Positions 10,399-19,193 of a DNA stretch of 64,000 bases are shown here, piece after piece. Positions within the stretch are counted from its first letter, which is position 1; every line of letters begins with the position of its first letter. The stretch lies in the NCBI GenBank assembly GCA_018666155.1, contig JABJAH010000006.1, positions 36,579-100,578 of the forward strand. Direction: 5' to 3'. The notes under the pieces are model-generated. The model was not told where the DNA came from. It worked only from the letters and a program-made list of their open reading frames with translations, and did not search any database. The position numbers and the translations under genes were made by a program. This DNA is from Rhodospirillaceae bacterium (GTDB lineage: Bacteria > Pseudomonadota > Alphaproteobacteria > Rhodospirillales > Rhodospirillaceae).

Positions 10399-11183
10399 TC
10401 TTTGCAGCATTCGTGTGTTCAATCAGTTCCTTGGCCTCAAGCCAGGACGTCGACGTGTCGGAGCCCGGTGTGTCATTCAAGGATTGCGCTGACTGTCCGA
10501 CGATGATCACGTTGCCGGCGGGCCGGTTCATTATGGGGACTGATGATCAGCGAGAGACCTACGGCCCCGCCCATGACCAAGTGGTGCTCAAGCCGTTAGC
10601 GATCGCTGCCACGGAAACCACATTCTTTCAGTACGAAGCCTGTGTCGCTGATGGCGGGTGCGCCGGAGATAAAAGTGACCACGGTTGGGGTCGGGATGCA
10701 CAACCAGTCATCAATGTTTCGTGGCAAGACGCTGTCGACTATGCAGCATGGCTTAGCGCACGAACCGGTTTTGTTTATCGGTTACCGACAGAAATTGAAT
10801 GGGAGTACGCCGTGCGCGCCGGATCGGTAACCCGCTATCCTTGGGGCGAGAGTGTCGGAGAAGGGAATGCAAATTGTCGACGGTGTGGCACGAAGTGGAG
10901 CGGCACCGGTGCGGCACCGGTGTCCCAGTTTCCCCCAAACGCCTTCGGCTTATACGACATGAATGGCAACGTGTCCGAATGGGTCGCGGACTGTTGGGCT
11001 GTGCGGCATCAGGTTATTGGTAAAGTCGGGGAGACGCCTGACACGTGTGCGACACGGGTCACTCGGGGCGGAGATTGGTACTACGTTCCAATTTTGTCGA
11101 CGTCGGCGGCGCGGAAGCCCAACGCTCCAAACTTGTGGAGCTATACAATTGGATTCCGGGTGGTCCGCGATCTTTCAGAATAG
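10383..11183 (+). CDS. Exported formylglycine-generating-enzyme (SUMF1)-like protein
   Basis: A 266-aa protein with a signal peptide (about residues 1-20, ending SLASS) and one SUMF1/FGE-like domain. Family marks are [10 protein letters not shown] near 42-52, [52 protein letters not shown] and a closing TIGFRVVRD. True sulfatase-activating enzymes use a Cys pair just before the C-terminus; here that segment (RGGDWYYVP...SAARKPNAP) has none, so formylglycine formation is unlikely. The start overlaps queG by 16 bases in another frame, which couples a periplasmic protein to a tRNA-modification operon. Other SUMF1 relatives bind lectin-like ligands or act in unrelated oxidations; the role here is unknown. 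Confidence 0.85.
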   Translation: MGRILIFAAFVCSISSLASSQDVDVSEPGVSFKDCADCPTMITLPAGRFIMGTDDQRETYGPAHDQVVLKPLAIAATETTFFQYEACVADGGCAGDKSDHGWGRDAQPVINVSWQDAVDYAAWLSARTGFVYRLPTEIEWEYAVRAGSVTRYPWGESVGEGNANCRRCGTKWSGTGAAPVSQFPPNAFGLYDMNGNVSEWVADCWAVRHQVIGKVGETPDTCATRVTRGGDWYYVPILSTSAARKPNAPNLWSYTIGFRVVRDLSE

Positions 11184-11221
11184 AGCACGGCCCGCCGGCT
11201 TTTTGGCGGCTGACTGTTCGT

Positions 11222-11632
11222 TTAGGTCGCGGCGGCCAAAGCACGAGCCATTTGGCTTAGCGCTTCCTGATGGCGTTCGTTATCAATACTCGAGAAATTA
11301 CGGGCGAGTTCAAGACACATGCGCTGCCGCGGCGCGACGACTTGTTCGTCATTGTTCTCAAGGCCATCAAAGAAATAGCTCACGGGGACACTAAGGACCC
11401 GGGTGATTTCATATAACCGTCCGGCCGAGATTCGATTGATCCCACGCTCATACTTATGCGCCTGTTGATAGGTTACCCCAATCATATCGGCCATCTGTTG
11501 CTGGCTGAGTCCCATCATGATGCGGCGTTCTCTGATGCGCGCACCAACATGCTTATCAATATCGCTCGCCCGGTTGGCAGGCACTGTTCGTTCGCGCGGC
11601 AGTGTGGCGACAGCATCATTCGGTTGTGACAT
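11222..11632 (-). CDS. XRE-family helix-turn-helix regulator
   Basis: A 136-aa cytosolic protein. Residues about 30-85 form a Cro/C1-type helix-turn-helix domain: VGARIRERRIMMGLSQQQMADMIGVTYQQAHKYERGINRISAG. This is the compact alphaproteobacterial type in which the recognition helix is followed by LYEITRVLSVPVSYFFDGL. The C-terminal 45 residues are helical and hold a Cys but no known sensor domain. It converges with the SUMF1-like gene and is not in an operon with the PHA genes upstream. The regulated genes cannot be deduced. Confidence 0.88.
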   Translation of the reverse strand: MSQPNDAVATLPRERTVPANRASDIDKHVGARIRERRIMMGLSQQQMADMIGVTYQQAHKYERGINRISAGRLYEITRVLSVPVSYFFDGLENNDEQVVAPRQRMCLELARNFSSIDNERHQEALSQMARALAAAT

Positions 11633-11872
11633 GGGTAACCCCTAAGGCTAAGTCTTTGGATACTCGTTCGACCTGCGCGCTCTCAACCGTGAGCAGCATT
11701 CGTCCGCAAGCAATTGACGTAACTTAGGGCTTTGCCCGCACAAACGCGCCAATCATTTTGTAAATAAATGTAAAGCTGAGGCGATGCTTTTAAACCAGGG
11801 GTTTAGTCGCCTTACCCTGGTCTGGGCGGCTCGTTATATGGCCGGAGGCTTGTGGTGACCGATAAATACGGG

Positions 11873-12484
11873 CTACGAATTTCGGGCCTTGATCAGCCCC
11901 TCAAGCTGGCTCTGCATCGCATCAAGCTGCGCTTTTAGGTCATCAACATTGCCGGGCGGACTGGATGGTGCTGTTGGCTCAGGCGGTGGCTCGGGCTGAG
12001 CCGCTGATTGTCCAGGCGCTTGCGATGCAAAAGGGGTCATCATCTTCATCGCGTTTTCGAACATCGCCATGTTTTGCTTGGCCATATCTTCGAACTGCTC
12101 AACCGGAAAGAAGCCTTTGAACGCATGCTGCATGGCATCGCGCATGCCGCCTTCGTTTTGAGTAAAGACGTCCATGCTTTCTTCGAGGTAACGGGGCAAA
12201 ACGCCGCCCAGGGAATCACCGTAGAATCCAATAATCTGACGTAGAAACTTAACCGGCAGTAGGTTTTGACCTTTGCCTTCTTGCTCAACAATGATCTGGG
12301 TCAAGACCGCTCGGGTGAGGTCTTCTCCGGTCTTAGCGTCGACAACAACGAAGTCTTCGTTCTGCTTAATCATCTCAGCCAGATGATCGAGGGTCACATA
12401 ACTCGACGTCTTGGTATTATACAAACGCCTGTTGGCGTACTTCTTGATTGTGATAACGCCTGAATCGGCGGACTTTGCGCCCAT
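11873..12484 (-). CDS. phaR: Polyhydroxyalkanoate synthesis repressor PhaR
   Basis: PhaR binds both PHA granules and DNA and represses phasin and PHA genes until polymer is available. The 203-aa protein has the PHB/PHA accumulation regulator DNA-binding domain at its N-terminus (ITIKKYANRRLYNTKTSSYVTLDHLAEMI), then the accumulation regulator domain (TRAVLTQIIVEQE, LPVKFLRQIIGFYG). The C-terminal region is Pro/Ala/Gln rich (QAPGQSAAQPEPPPEP) and ends in a short coiled coil. The ATG at 12484 has AGGAAGGA upstream and matches the family start; the longer frame to 12586 would run through the operator region. It is divergent from the phaE-like and phaC genes. Confidence 0.95.
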   Translation of the reverse strand: MGAKSADSGVITIKKYANRRLYNTKTSSYVTLDHLAEMIKQNEDFVVVDAKTGEDLTRAVLTQIIVEQEGKGQNLLPVKFLRQIIGFYGDSLGGVLPRYLEESMDVFTQNEGGMRDAMQHAFKGFFPVEQFEDMAKQNMAMFENAMKMMTPFASQAPGQSAAQPEPPPEPTAPSSPPGNVDDLKAQLDAMQSQLEGLIKARNS

Positions 12485-12542
12485 CGCCTGGGTCCTTCCT
12501 ATCGGGTTCCGTTTCGGTCTTGGCCCCCTGATTGCATCGCTA

Positions 12543-12586
12543 TTGTGCTGTGCACAACGTGACGAGTCAAAGTGTGCTTTGCACAA
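12543..12586. promoter_or_regulatory. Two GTGC-N3-GCAC palindromes, probable PhaR operators
   Basis: Two nearly identical sites, TTGTGCTGTGCACAA (12543-12557) and TGTGCTTTGCACAA (12573-12586), lie in the divergent region between phaR and the phaE-like gene. Their centres are 29 bases apart. Each is an inverted repeat GTGC-N3-GCAC. PhaR proteins of relatives are reported to bind CTGC-N3/4-GCAG-type sites, so half-site spacing and location fit autoregulation plus control of phaC. The assignment to PhaR is inference. Confidence 0.55.
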
Positions 12587-12646
12587 TTTTTAGTGATCGG
12601 GATGCAGTTCTGGCCCCTCGTTCCTGAGGTCGATATAGTCCTCCAC

Positions 12647-12979
12647 ATGACGGATACGGTGGATATGGACGCGCTTGCCAAGCGTTACATTGAACTTTGG
12701 CAAGATCAAATGGCCCAGATTTCGGCCGATCCGTCGGTCACAGACGCCTGGCGGTCGGTCTTTGAGAACGCTGCTAAGAACCTAGGAATAGCCCCTGACG
12801 CATTCGCCGCATACACCGCAGCCTTCGCTGGGGCCACCCATGGAGCCAACAAGGACAGCGGCTCGGCAGGGCCCGAGGCCGCTGCCGCTGCATCTGGCGA
12901 TGGAGGGGCTGACCTTGCAGATGTGCTTCGCCGGCTTGACGCCTTGGAGCGTCGGCTCACCGCTCTCGAAGCCGATTGA
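12647..12979 (+). CDS. Small PhaE-like / PHA-synthase partner protein
   Basis: A 110-aa protein starting MTDTVDMDALAKRYIELWQ. It has an amphipathic N-terminal half (WQDQMAQI, WRSVFENAAKNLG), an Ala/Gly/Ser-rich linker and a C-terminal heptad-like helix (VLRRLDALERRLTALEA). That helix is like the end of PhaE and related synthase-partner proteins. PhaE of class III synthases is about three times longer, so this may be a minimal partner subunit or a phasin-like protein. The frame continues 140 bases into the phaC reading frame, and both frames look like real protein across the overlap. Function is inferred mainly from position next to phaC. Confidence 0.7.
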   Translation: MTDTVDMDALAKRYIELWQDQMAQISADPSVTDAWRSVFENAAKNLGIAPDAFAAYTAAFAGATHGANKDSGSAGPEAAAAASGDGGADLADVLRRLDALERRLTALEAD

Positions 12980-14087
12980 GCAGGCCATTGAGGAAGCGAC
13001 CGGCAACTCGCTTGGGGATGTCCCTTGGTCTGAAGAAATTGATCCGACACTCTTTCTGAACGCTCTGACGCGTGCTGGTCAGGACAAACTCGCGACATTT
13101 GCCGCAGGCATATCGGCGTACCAGGGTCATGGTCATCGTCGCGTGGTGTCACCGCCCGAGCGCTGGGCCGAAGCCGGCACATTGCCAATATTAAATTACG
13201 GTGGCTCCCCCCATGGCCAACCAGTGTTGGTTGTGCCGTCCCTTATTAACAAAGCCTATGTCCTCGACTTGTTTGAAGACCGGAGCTTTATGCGTGCGTT
13301 GGCCGCCCGCGGCTTTCGTCCCTACCTGCTCGACTGGACCAGTCCGGATCACTTTGCCGCTGAAACAACTGTTGATGATTACATTGAGCGTTCTCTCATA
13401 CCGGCGCTGGAAACCATTAAACGCGTCCACGGTCAGTCTGCTGTTCTGGTGGGGTATTGCATGGGGGGTACTCTGACCATCGCGCCCGCGGTGCTGCGCC
13501 CTGATCTTGTTTCCGCTTTGGTCCTGTTGGCCGCGCCATGGGATTTCCATGCCGACAGTGAAGGCCTGCGTCACTGGTTGGCGGTTTCGCGCTCTGGTTT
13601 TGAGGCGACACTCGACTCACTTGGTCAAGCGCCGGTTGATTTAATTCAGGGCTTGTTCGCTGGACTCGATCCAACTTTGGTCGGACGTAAGTTTCGATCT
13701 TTCGCAGCGATGGATCCCGAGAGCGACGGGGCCAAGCGGTTCGTTGTTTTAGAAGACTGGTTGAACGATGGCGTGCCACTGGCGGGACCGGTCGCGCGGA
13801 CATGTTTGCTCGACTGGTATCTCGAGAACACAACCCTCAAACAGGAATGGCGGGTTGGAGCGACAGCTATTCGCCCTCAGGATATTAACTGTCCAACACT
13901 GGCCGTGATCCCGTCGCGGGATCGCATTGTGCCGCCGCGCTCGGCAGAATCTCTGGCAAACGCCATTCCCGGAGCGACTGTTCAGTCTGTGGCCCTCGGT
14001 CATATCGGGATGATGGCGGGCAGCCGCGCGGATAAAGAGGTCTATGAACCGGTCGCCGACTGGATTATTAATGCTGCATCGCAATAA
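12840..14087 (+). CDS. phaC: Poly(3-hydroxyalkanoate) synthase, short (class III-like) PhaC
   Basis: This enzyme polymerises hydroxyacyl-CoA into PHA storage granules. The 415-aa alpha/beta-hydrolase has the modified lipase box GYCMGG with Cys207 as nucleophile, Asp361 (SRDRIVPP) and His388 (LGHIGMMAG). LLDWTSPDHF and LLAAPWDFH are further PhaC blocks. Class I synthases are near 590 aa; this length fits class III. The start at 12840 is chosen because GPRPLPLHLA shortly after it is typical of alphaproteobacterial short PhaC homologues; ATGs at 12900 and 12921 are alternatives. It overlaps the phaE-like gene by 140 bases in a different frame and is followed by phaA. Confidence 0.9.
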   Translation: MEPTRTAARQGPRPLPLHLAMEGLTLQMCFAGLTPWSVGSPLSKPIEQAIEEATGNSLGDVPWSEEIDPTLFLNALTRAGQDKLATFAAGISAYQGHGHRRVVSPPERWAEAGTLPILNYGGSPHGQPVLVVPSLINKAYVLDLFEDRSFMRALAARGFRPYLLDWTSPDHFAAETTVDDYIERSLIPALETIKRVHGQSAVLVGYCMGGTLTIAPAVLRPDLVSALVLLAAPWDFHADSEGLRHWLAVSRSGFEATLDSLGQAPVDLIQGLFAGLDPTLVGRKFRSFAAMDPESDGAKRFVVLEDWLNDGVPLAGPVARTCLLDWYLENTTLKQEWRVGATAIRPQDINCPTLAVIPSRDRIVPPRSAESLANAIPGATVQSVALGHIGMMAGSRADKEVYEPVADWIINAASQ

Positions 14088-14150
14088 CTAATATCGCGCT
14101 GCGGCATCTAAACTCTAACAGAGTCGCAGGGCCATCTGACAGGACCAGCT

Positions 14151-15326
14151 ATGACTGACATCGTTATCACTTCTGCCGTTCGCACCCCTATCGGCTCCTT
14201 TGCTGGCAGCCTTTCCGGTTTGCAGGCCTCTGAACTCGGGCAAATTGTAATTCAGGAGGTGCTGTCCCGCGCGCAAGTGGACGCCGCTGATGTGTCTGAA
14301 GTTGTGATGGGGCAAGTCCTCGCCGCTGGGACCGGTCAAAACCCGGCCCGTCAGGCATCCATTGCTGCCAGCGTGCCGAAGGAAGTTCCTGCGATGACCA
14401 TCAATCAGGTCTGCGGCTCCGGGTTGAAGGCGGTTGCGCTTGGCGCCAGCGGTATTCTCGCCGGTGATAATTCCATCGTCGTCGCCGGTGGTCAGGAAAG
14501 TATGTCCAATTCTCCTCACTGCACATATTTGCGCAGCGGAACAAAGATGGGTGACACCCAACTCGTCGACACCATGATCAAAGACGGTCTATGGGACGCA
14601 TTCAACGGCTACCACATGGGAACAACGGCCGAGAACATAGCCGAGAAGTGGCAGCTCACCCGTGACGCGCAGGATGAATTCGCGGCGCATTCACAGCAGA
14701 AGGCCGAGAAGGCGCTCGGTGAGGGTCGCTTTAAAGACGAAATCGTACCGGTGACCATCAAGGTCAAACGGGAAGAGAAAGTGTTTGATACGGATGAGTA
14801 CCCGCGCGCGGGTGCGACGGCGGAGTCCTTGGGTAAGCTCCGGCCAGCGTTCTCCATAGACGGCACAGTCACAGCTGGCAATGCCTCTGGTATCAACGAT
14901 GGCGCCGCGGCGGTCGTACTCATGACGGCCGATGAAGCGGCCAAACGTGGTCTCACGCCGATTGCGCGCGTGGCCTCCTGGGCGCAAGCCGGTGTTGATC
15001 CCGCCATTATGGGAACAGGACCAATCCCGGCCTCACGGAAGGCGCTGGAGAAAGCGGGCTGGTCCGCCAGTGATCTTGATCTAATTGAAGCCAATGAAGC
15101 GTTCGCTGCTCAGTCCTTGGCGGTATGTGGCGACCTCGGGTTTGATCCTGAAAAGGTCAACGTCAACGGCGGCGCGATTGCTCTTGGTCATCCCATCGGT
15201 GCATCGGGCTGTCGTGTCCTGGTGACTTTGCTGCATGAAATGCAAAAACGGGATGCCAAGAAGGGTCTAACGACACTTTGCATTGGCGGCGGCATGGGTA
15301 TTGCCATGTGCCTCGAGCGCGCATAA
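14151..15326 (+). CDS. phaA: Acetyl-CoA C-acetyltransferase (beta-ketothiolase)
   Basis: A 391-aa biosynthetic-type thiolase that condenses two acetyl-CoA to acetoacetyl-CoA, the first step towards hydroxybutyrate polymer. The active-site residues are all present: Cys88 in [13 protein letters not shown], His347 in [10 protein letters not shown] and Cys377 in [11 protein letters not shown]. The substrate loop [11 protein letters not shown] matches PhaA/AtoB enzymes rather than fatty-acid thiolases. It lies 63 bases after phaC on the same strand. The acetoacetyl-CoA reductase phaB that often follows is not in the window. The same enzyme could also serve ketone-body or short-chain acid metabolism. 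Confidence 0.95.
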   Translation: MTDIVITSAVRTPIGSFAGSLSGLQASELGQIVIQEVLSRAQVDAADVSEVVMGQVLAAGTGQNPARQASIAASVPKEVPAMTINQVCGSGLKAVALGASGILAGDNSIVVAGGQESMSNSPHCTYLRSGTKMGDTQLVDTMIKDGLWDAFNGYHMGTTAENIAEKWQLTRDAQDEFAAHSQQKAEKALGEGRFKDEIVPVTIKVKREEKVFDTDEYPRAGATAESLGKLRPAFSIDGTVTAGNASGINDGAAAVVLMTADEAAKRGLTPIARVASWAQAGVDPAIMGTGPIPASRKALEKAGWSASDLDLIEANEAFAAQSLAVCGDLGFDPEKVNVNGGAIALGHPIGASGCRVLVTLLHEMQKRDAKKGLTTLCIGGGMGIAMCLERA

Positions 15327-15381
15327 CCGCTGACCTTTCAGGTTATTCGGCCTCGTCTAGCGTTAACCCACCTCTGTCAGT

Positions 15382-15407
15382 AAGCTCCTCAGAAATTGCA
15401 GGAGCTT
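15382..15407 (+). promoter_or_regulatory. Hairpin that buries the ribosome-binding site of the esterase gene
   Basis: AAGCTCCT (15382-15389) and AGGAGCTT (15400-15407) form a perfect eight-pair stem with a ten-base loop. The 3' arm contains AGGAG, the Shine-Dalgarno sequence seven bases before the ATG at 15412. In the folded mRNA the ribosome-binding site would be paired. This is a possible translational switch, but it could also be chance; no known riboswitch class is recognised. Confidence 0.45.
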
Positions 15408-15411
15408 CGTC

Positions 15412-16491
15412 ATGCGTTTTTCTACAGCCGCTCTAGGTGTTCTAATCGTCTGTGCGTTGGTGGCGCCCTTATCGGCGCAAGATAACGCACGTCCAACCGT
15501 CGATGACGATGGAACCATCCGCGGTTCTGTCGCAGCTGTACCGATGTCCAATTTTCTCAGTGAGAAAATCAGAGACGAGTTCGCACGCCGGTTGACGGAC
15601 TCAAAACCACCATCGATGAAAGATGGTCTCGATGCTGTGCGGAAACGCTCCGACGATATGTCGAAGGAACAGCTCGATCACTGGCTTGAGATTTATCCGT
15701 CCTCAGTAGAAGAAACGATGATCGATGGCGTCCGAACGCATATCGTGACACCGGAAGCTGGTATTGCAGCGGGCAATGAGAACCGAGTGATGATCAACGC
15801 ACACATGGGCGGGTTCATGTTTGGCAGCGCCTACGGCGGACAATTGGAAGCTGTTCCATTGGCCGGTCGCGCCGGAGTCAAAGTCATTGCTGTCGATTAC
15901 CGCTTGGCGCCGGAGCATAGTTTTCCAGCTGCCAGCGAAGATATGGAAGCGGTTTATCGTCACGTTTTGAAGACAACGAAACCGGAAAATATTGGCATTT
16001 ATGGCTGTTCAGCCGGCGGTACGTTAACGGCGCAGATTATCCCCTGGTTTATTGAAAAAGACCTACCACTGCCCGGGGCGATTGGTATTTTCTGCTCGGG
16101 CGCCATGGGAACCTTTTGGTTTGGCGGGGATTCCGGATCAGTGAGTTCATTGCTCAATGGGACGGTGCCGATCAGTCGAGAAGATTCGGCAGCTCAGTCG
16201 CGTAACTATTTTGGAGACCTCGACGTCAACACACCCACCATCACCCCGGGTTTGTTTCCAGACACACTGGCGCAATTCCCACCGACATTGGTGGTTACCG
16301 GCACCCGTGACATTGCCATGAGCAATGCCCTTGTCACCCATACGGAGCTTCTCAAGGCTGGTGTCGACGCAGAGTTGTTTGTGCAAGAGGGCCTCGGCCA
16401 CGGACACTTCTTTTTGTTCCCAGGCACAGAGGAAGCGGCGACCGCCTACTCCGTGATCTGGAATTTCTTCGACCGCCGCCTCAGCAATTAG
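15412..16491 (+). CDS. Exported alpha/beta-hydrolase, HSL-type esterase
   Basis: A 359-aa protein with a clear signal peptide (residues 1 to about 22, APLSA before Q). It belongs to the hormone-sensitive-lipase group of esterases. The oxyanion-hole segment is HMGGFMFGSAYGG (an HGG variant). The nucleophile is Ser200 in YGCSAGGTL, the acid lies in VTGTRDIAMSNA, and the His is in EGLGHGHFF. YRLAPEHSFPAASEDMEA is another group mark. It should act in the periplasm or outside on short acyl esters, possibly released hydroxyacid oligomers given the PHA genes next to it, though that link is only positional. Its ribosome-binding site sits inside a hairpin (15382-15407). Confidence 0.88.
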   Translation: MRFSTAALGVLIVCALVAPLSAQDNARPTVDDDGTIRGSVAAVPMSNFLSEKIRDEFARRLTDSKPPSMKDGLDAVRKRSDDMSKEQLDHWLEIYPSSVEETMIDGVRTHIVTPEAGIAAGNENRVMINAHMGGFMFGSAYGGQLEAVPLAGRAGVKVIAVDYRLAPEHSFPAASEDMEAVYRHVLKTTKPENIGIYGCSAGGTLTAQIIPWFIEKDLPLPGAIGIFCSGAMGTFWFGGDSGSVSSLLNGTVPISREDSAAQSRNYFGDLDVNTPTITPGLFPDTLAQFPPTLVVTGTRDIAMSNALVTHTELLKAGVDAELFVQEGLGHGHFFLFPGTEEAATAYSVIWNFFDRRLSN

Positions 16492-16494
16492 ATC

Positions 16495-17868
16495 TTACTG
16501 TTGTAGAGCGCGCTTGCTGATAATGGCGAAGCGCCCGCACAGCAGTATGGCGGCCGCGGCTAGTCCGGTTGCCAAACCCCACCACAGCCCTTCCGGCCCA
16601 AAGCCGAGCGGAAAGGCCAGCGTCCATGCGACGCTAAAGCCAATACCCCAATAGCTCAGGGTGGCGAGCATCATGGGGATTCGGGTGTCTTTGTATCCGC
16701 GCAGCACGCCCGCCCCAATCGCTTGGGCGCCGTCAAAAATTTGGAACAGGACGCAGATCGATAGCAGTTCAATCACCAAGGCGATGACCACGGCGTCTTC
16801 GGTGTTGTTCGGATCAAGCTGGAACAGCAAAGCAAGTTCACGGGGCACGGCCAACATGATCGCTGCCGTCAAAGACATGATTCCGAGGCCAATGCCGAGC
16901 GCGATAAACCCAGCGCGCCGTGCCGCCGCCGGTAAATTTGCGCCCATGTGATACCCAATGCGTACATTCGCCGCTTGTCCGACGGCAAGAGGCATCATAA
17001 ACGCGGTCGCCGCGATCATGATTGTCACCTGATGGGCGGCAAGAGCCGTCGTGCCGATGGTACCCATCAGCAGAGCAGCGACCATGAACAAAAGAGTTTC
17101 GACGCTAAAGAGCGCCGCGATCGGCCAGCCCAGCTTGTTGAGCTCAAGAAATACCGACCAGTCGATGGCAGCGATCAGGCGTTTTGGTTTTAGTGCTGGA
17201 GACATGATGATCGCGATGGCGGTCAAGATGGCGTTGACCCACACAATGACGGCTGTTGCTGTTGCCGCACCAAGGAAGCCCATTTCGGGCAGACCCCACA
17301 CGCCGTAGATTAGCCCATAGTCCAACAGACCATTGGCGAATAGACCAATAATCGAGACGATCAAAATGAGACGCGGGTGGTTCATCGCCGACAGGTAAAA
17401 CCTCATGGCCGCTAAGATCATGATTGCCGGTGTGCCGATGATGATGATGCGAATGTAAGCCGTGACATCTGCGGCAAGGCTAGGGGGTTCGCCGACCCAC
17501 AACAGAAAGGGTTCGACGTTCCAGAGCATCAGGAGGAGAGGCAAGGTGCCAATAAGGGCCAACACGAGGCCCGCCCTAAAGATGGCATCGATCTGACTGG
17601 TGTCGTCGGCGCCGCGGGCGTGGGCAATCAATATCGCGATACTGGCCACGACGTTCTGGAACATGCCCGAGATCATAAAGAACACGGCTCCGCCAAGACC
17701 GCCTGCGGCCAGCGCATCACGGCCGACGGACCCGAGCATGATGGTGTCGGTTAACCCCATACCCATTTGCGCTAACGTCGCGCCAGCGAGCGGCAAGGCC
17801 AAATGAAGGGTCGCGCGTAGCTCTTGGCGCGTGGTTGGGGGGCTATGGGGTGATGGTGTCTTGGTCAC
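16495..17868 (-). CDS. MATE-family multidrug/Na+ exporter
   Basis: A 457-aa inner-membrane protein with twelve predicted spans arranged as two six-span halves. LALPLAGATLAQMGMGLTDTIMLGSVG at the start and AAHQVTIMIAATAFMMPLAVGQAANVRIGYHMGA in the middle are characteristic of NorM-type MATE transporters. These expel cationic drugs or metabolites using a Na+ or H+ gradient. The length is typical. It converges with the esterase gene three bases away, so the two transcripts probably overlap at their ends. The substrate is unknown. Confidence 0.93.
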   Translation of the reverse strand: MTKTPSPHSPPTTRQELRATLHLALPLAGATLAQMGMGLTDTIMLGSVGRDALAAGGLGGAVFFMISGMFQNVVASIAILIAHARGADDTSQIDAIFRAGLVLALIGTLPLLLMLWNVEPFLLWVGEPPSLAADVTAYIRIIIIGTPAIMILAAMRFYLSAMNHPRLILIVSIIGLFANGLLDYGLIYGVWGLPEMGFLGAATATAVIVWVNAILTAIAIIMSPALKPKRLIAAIDWSVFLELNKLGWPIAALFSVETLLFMVAALLMGTIGTTALAAHQVTIMIAATAFMMPLAVGQAANVRIGYHMGANLPAAARRAGFIALGIGLGIMSLTAAIMLAVPRELALLFQLDPNNTEDAVVIALVIELLSICVLFQIFDGAQAIGAGVLRGYKDTRIPMMLATLSYWGIGFSVAWTLAFPLGFGPEGLWWGLATGLAAAAILLCGRFAIISKRALQQ

Positions 17869-18212
17869 GGCAACGGTCTTTCTGTAGGAGCGGCTTGGCA
17901 GCGGCTCCGTTTGGGACCGCTAAAGTTAAATTTGGGTGGGTCTACTCATCGATAGGTTGGTCGATTGAGCAACGTGGCGCCCGGGCATCGAGACGACACC
18001 GCACATAATTCGCGCGTTCGTCTCGCGTGCCACGACCGCATGCGGGGCGGTCGAAATCTGATCGAATTTTTGCATCAAACGCCCCTTCTAGAGGTTGCCG
18101 GAAAGGAGACGGTGATAAATTCCAAGTTGTAGAAAGTCAATGGCGGGCCACTCTATTGCGCCCTATCATGCCCCACAGATTTTGATCGCAAGACACGTTT
18201 GGAGACAACACG
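17869..18212. other. Divergent intergenic stretch
   Basis: This 344-base region lies between the MATE gene (minus) and a hydrolase gene (plus). It must hold both promoters. I see no supported small gene, no terminator and no clear operator. The plus-strand gene has TTGGAGAC as a plausible ribosome-binding site just before 18213. Confidence 0.5.
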
Positions 18213-19193
18213 ATGGGCACACGAACAATGACGGTTATCGCCATTCTCGGTGCGATCGTGGTGACTGTCCTCACAGCTTTATCAATTTTCCGCTCCGACG
18301 CCTTTCGGCTGACTTTGGCTGAGCTGCGAGAGGTCTATGCCACCGAACAGTCTCAGTTCATGAATATCGCCGGGATGTCCATTCATTACCAGGATGAGGG
18401 CGAGGGCTATCCCATCGTTCTTATTCATGGGTCCGAGGGTACGTTGCGCACGTGGGATGCTGCCGTCACAGCAATGAAAGATCGCTACCGCATGATCCGC
18501 TTGGAGCTGCCAGGGCGTGGTTTATCCGCTCAGGTCGGGCCCGATGAACTCGGTGATGGTGTGACTCTGCACGGTATGGTCATGGAGCTTATAGGCGAGC
18601 TTGGAGTCGACGGTTCGTTTCATCTGATTGGCCAGTCCAGCGGTGGGACTGTAGCGACCCGTGTAGCCGCCAATTTCCCTGATCGGGTTGAGAAAGTGGT
18701 GGTGATGAACATGCCGTCGTCGCCGGTCAGTGTGCCGCGTAGCGCACGCCCAAATGCCGTCCGCCGCGCGATGATATTGAACGACGATTACTTACAATTC
18801 CGCACACGCGGATTCTGGGACACCTATTACAGCTACCTTTGGGGTGCGCCTGAGCGGTTGAGCGATGAGCTGGTGACGTTGATGTACGACCAAAATCGCC
18901 GCGTGCGCGCGCCCATGGCGATACCGTTGATTCCCGCAAACTTCTCTCCAGAGCAGGCCAATAAAAATCTCGAAGGCGTGGTGGCGCCGACCTTGGTAAT
19001 TTGGGCGATGGCAGATCCCGTGCTGCCGCCGAACCAGCTGGCCGCCCTGACCAGCCGCATGACTCAGGCCCAACTAACGATTCATGAACTCCCGACTGTG
19101 GGGCACTTTCCTGCGCTGGAGGCACCGGAGTTAATCATTCCACCGATCGAGGCGTTTCTTGCGGCGGACCAGGCAGTGGACGTCGAGCAATAA
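18213..19193 (+). CDS. Membrane-anchored alpha/beta-hydrolase
   Basis: A 326-aa protein with an N-terminal hydrophobic anchor (about residues 6-25) and an alpha/beta-hydrolase domain facing the periplasm. HGSEGTLRTWD marks the oxyanion region, Ser142 lies in the nucleophile elbow GQSSGG, the acid is in WAMADPVLPP and the His in VGHFPALEAP. The order and spacing are those of epoxide-hydrolase/haloalkane-type and proline-iminopeptidase-like enzymes. The substrate cannot be told. The TAA stop at 19191-19193 overlaps a position that may be the lost start codon of the following Nudix gene. Confidence 0.87.
   Translation: MGTRTMTVIAILGAIVVTVLTALSIFRSDAFRLTLAELREVYATEQSQFMNIAGMSIHYQDEGEGYPIVLIHGSEGTLRTWDAAVTAMKDRYRMIRLELPGRGLSAQVGPDELGDGVTLHGMVMELIGELGVDGSFHLIGQSSGGTVATRVAANFPDRVEKVVVMNMPSSPVSVPRSARPNAVRRAMILNDDYLQFRTRGFWDTYYSYLWGAPERLSDELVTLMYDQNRRVRAPMAIPLIPANFSPEQANKNLEGVVAPTLVIWAMADPVLPPNQLAALTSRMTQAQLTIHELPTVGHFPALEAPELIIPPIEAFLAADQAVDVEQ

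Noticed and set aside
10383..11183. True formylglycine-generating sulfatase activator
   Set aside because: The catalytic Cys pair near the C-terminus is absent and no sulfatase gene is nearby.
11192..11209. CCGCC/GGCGG hairpin between the SUMF1-like and XRE genes
   Set aside because: Five pairs and no T-run on either strand.
11794..11821. ACCAGGG/CCCTGGT inverted repeat downstream of phaR
   Set aside because: Seven pairs with a 14-base loop and only a short T stretch on the minus strand; too weak to call a terminator.
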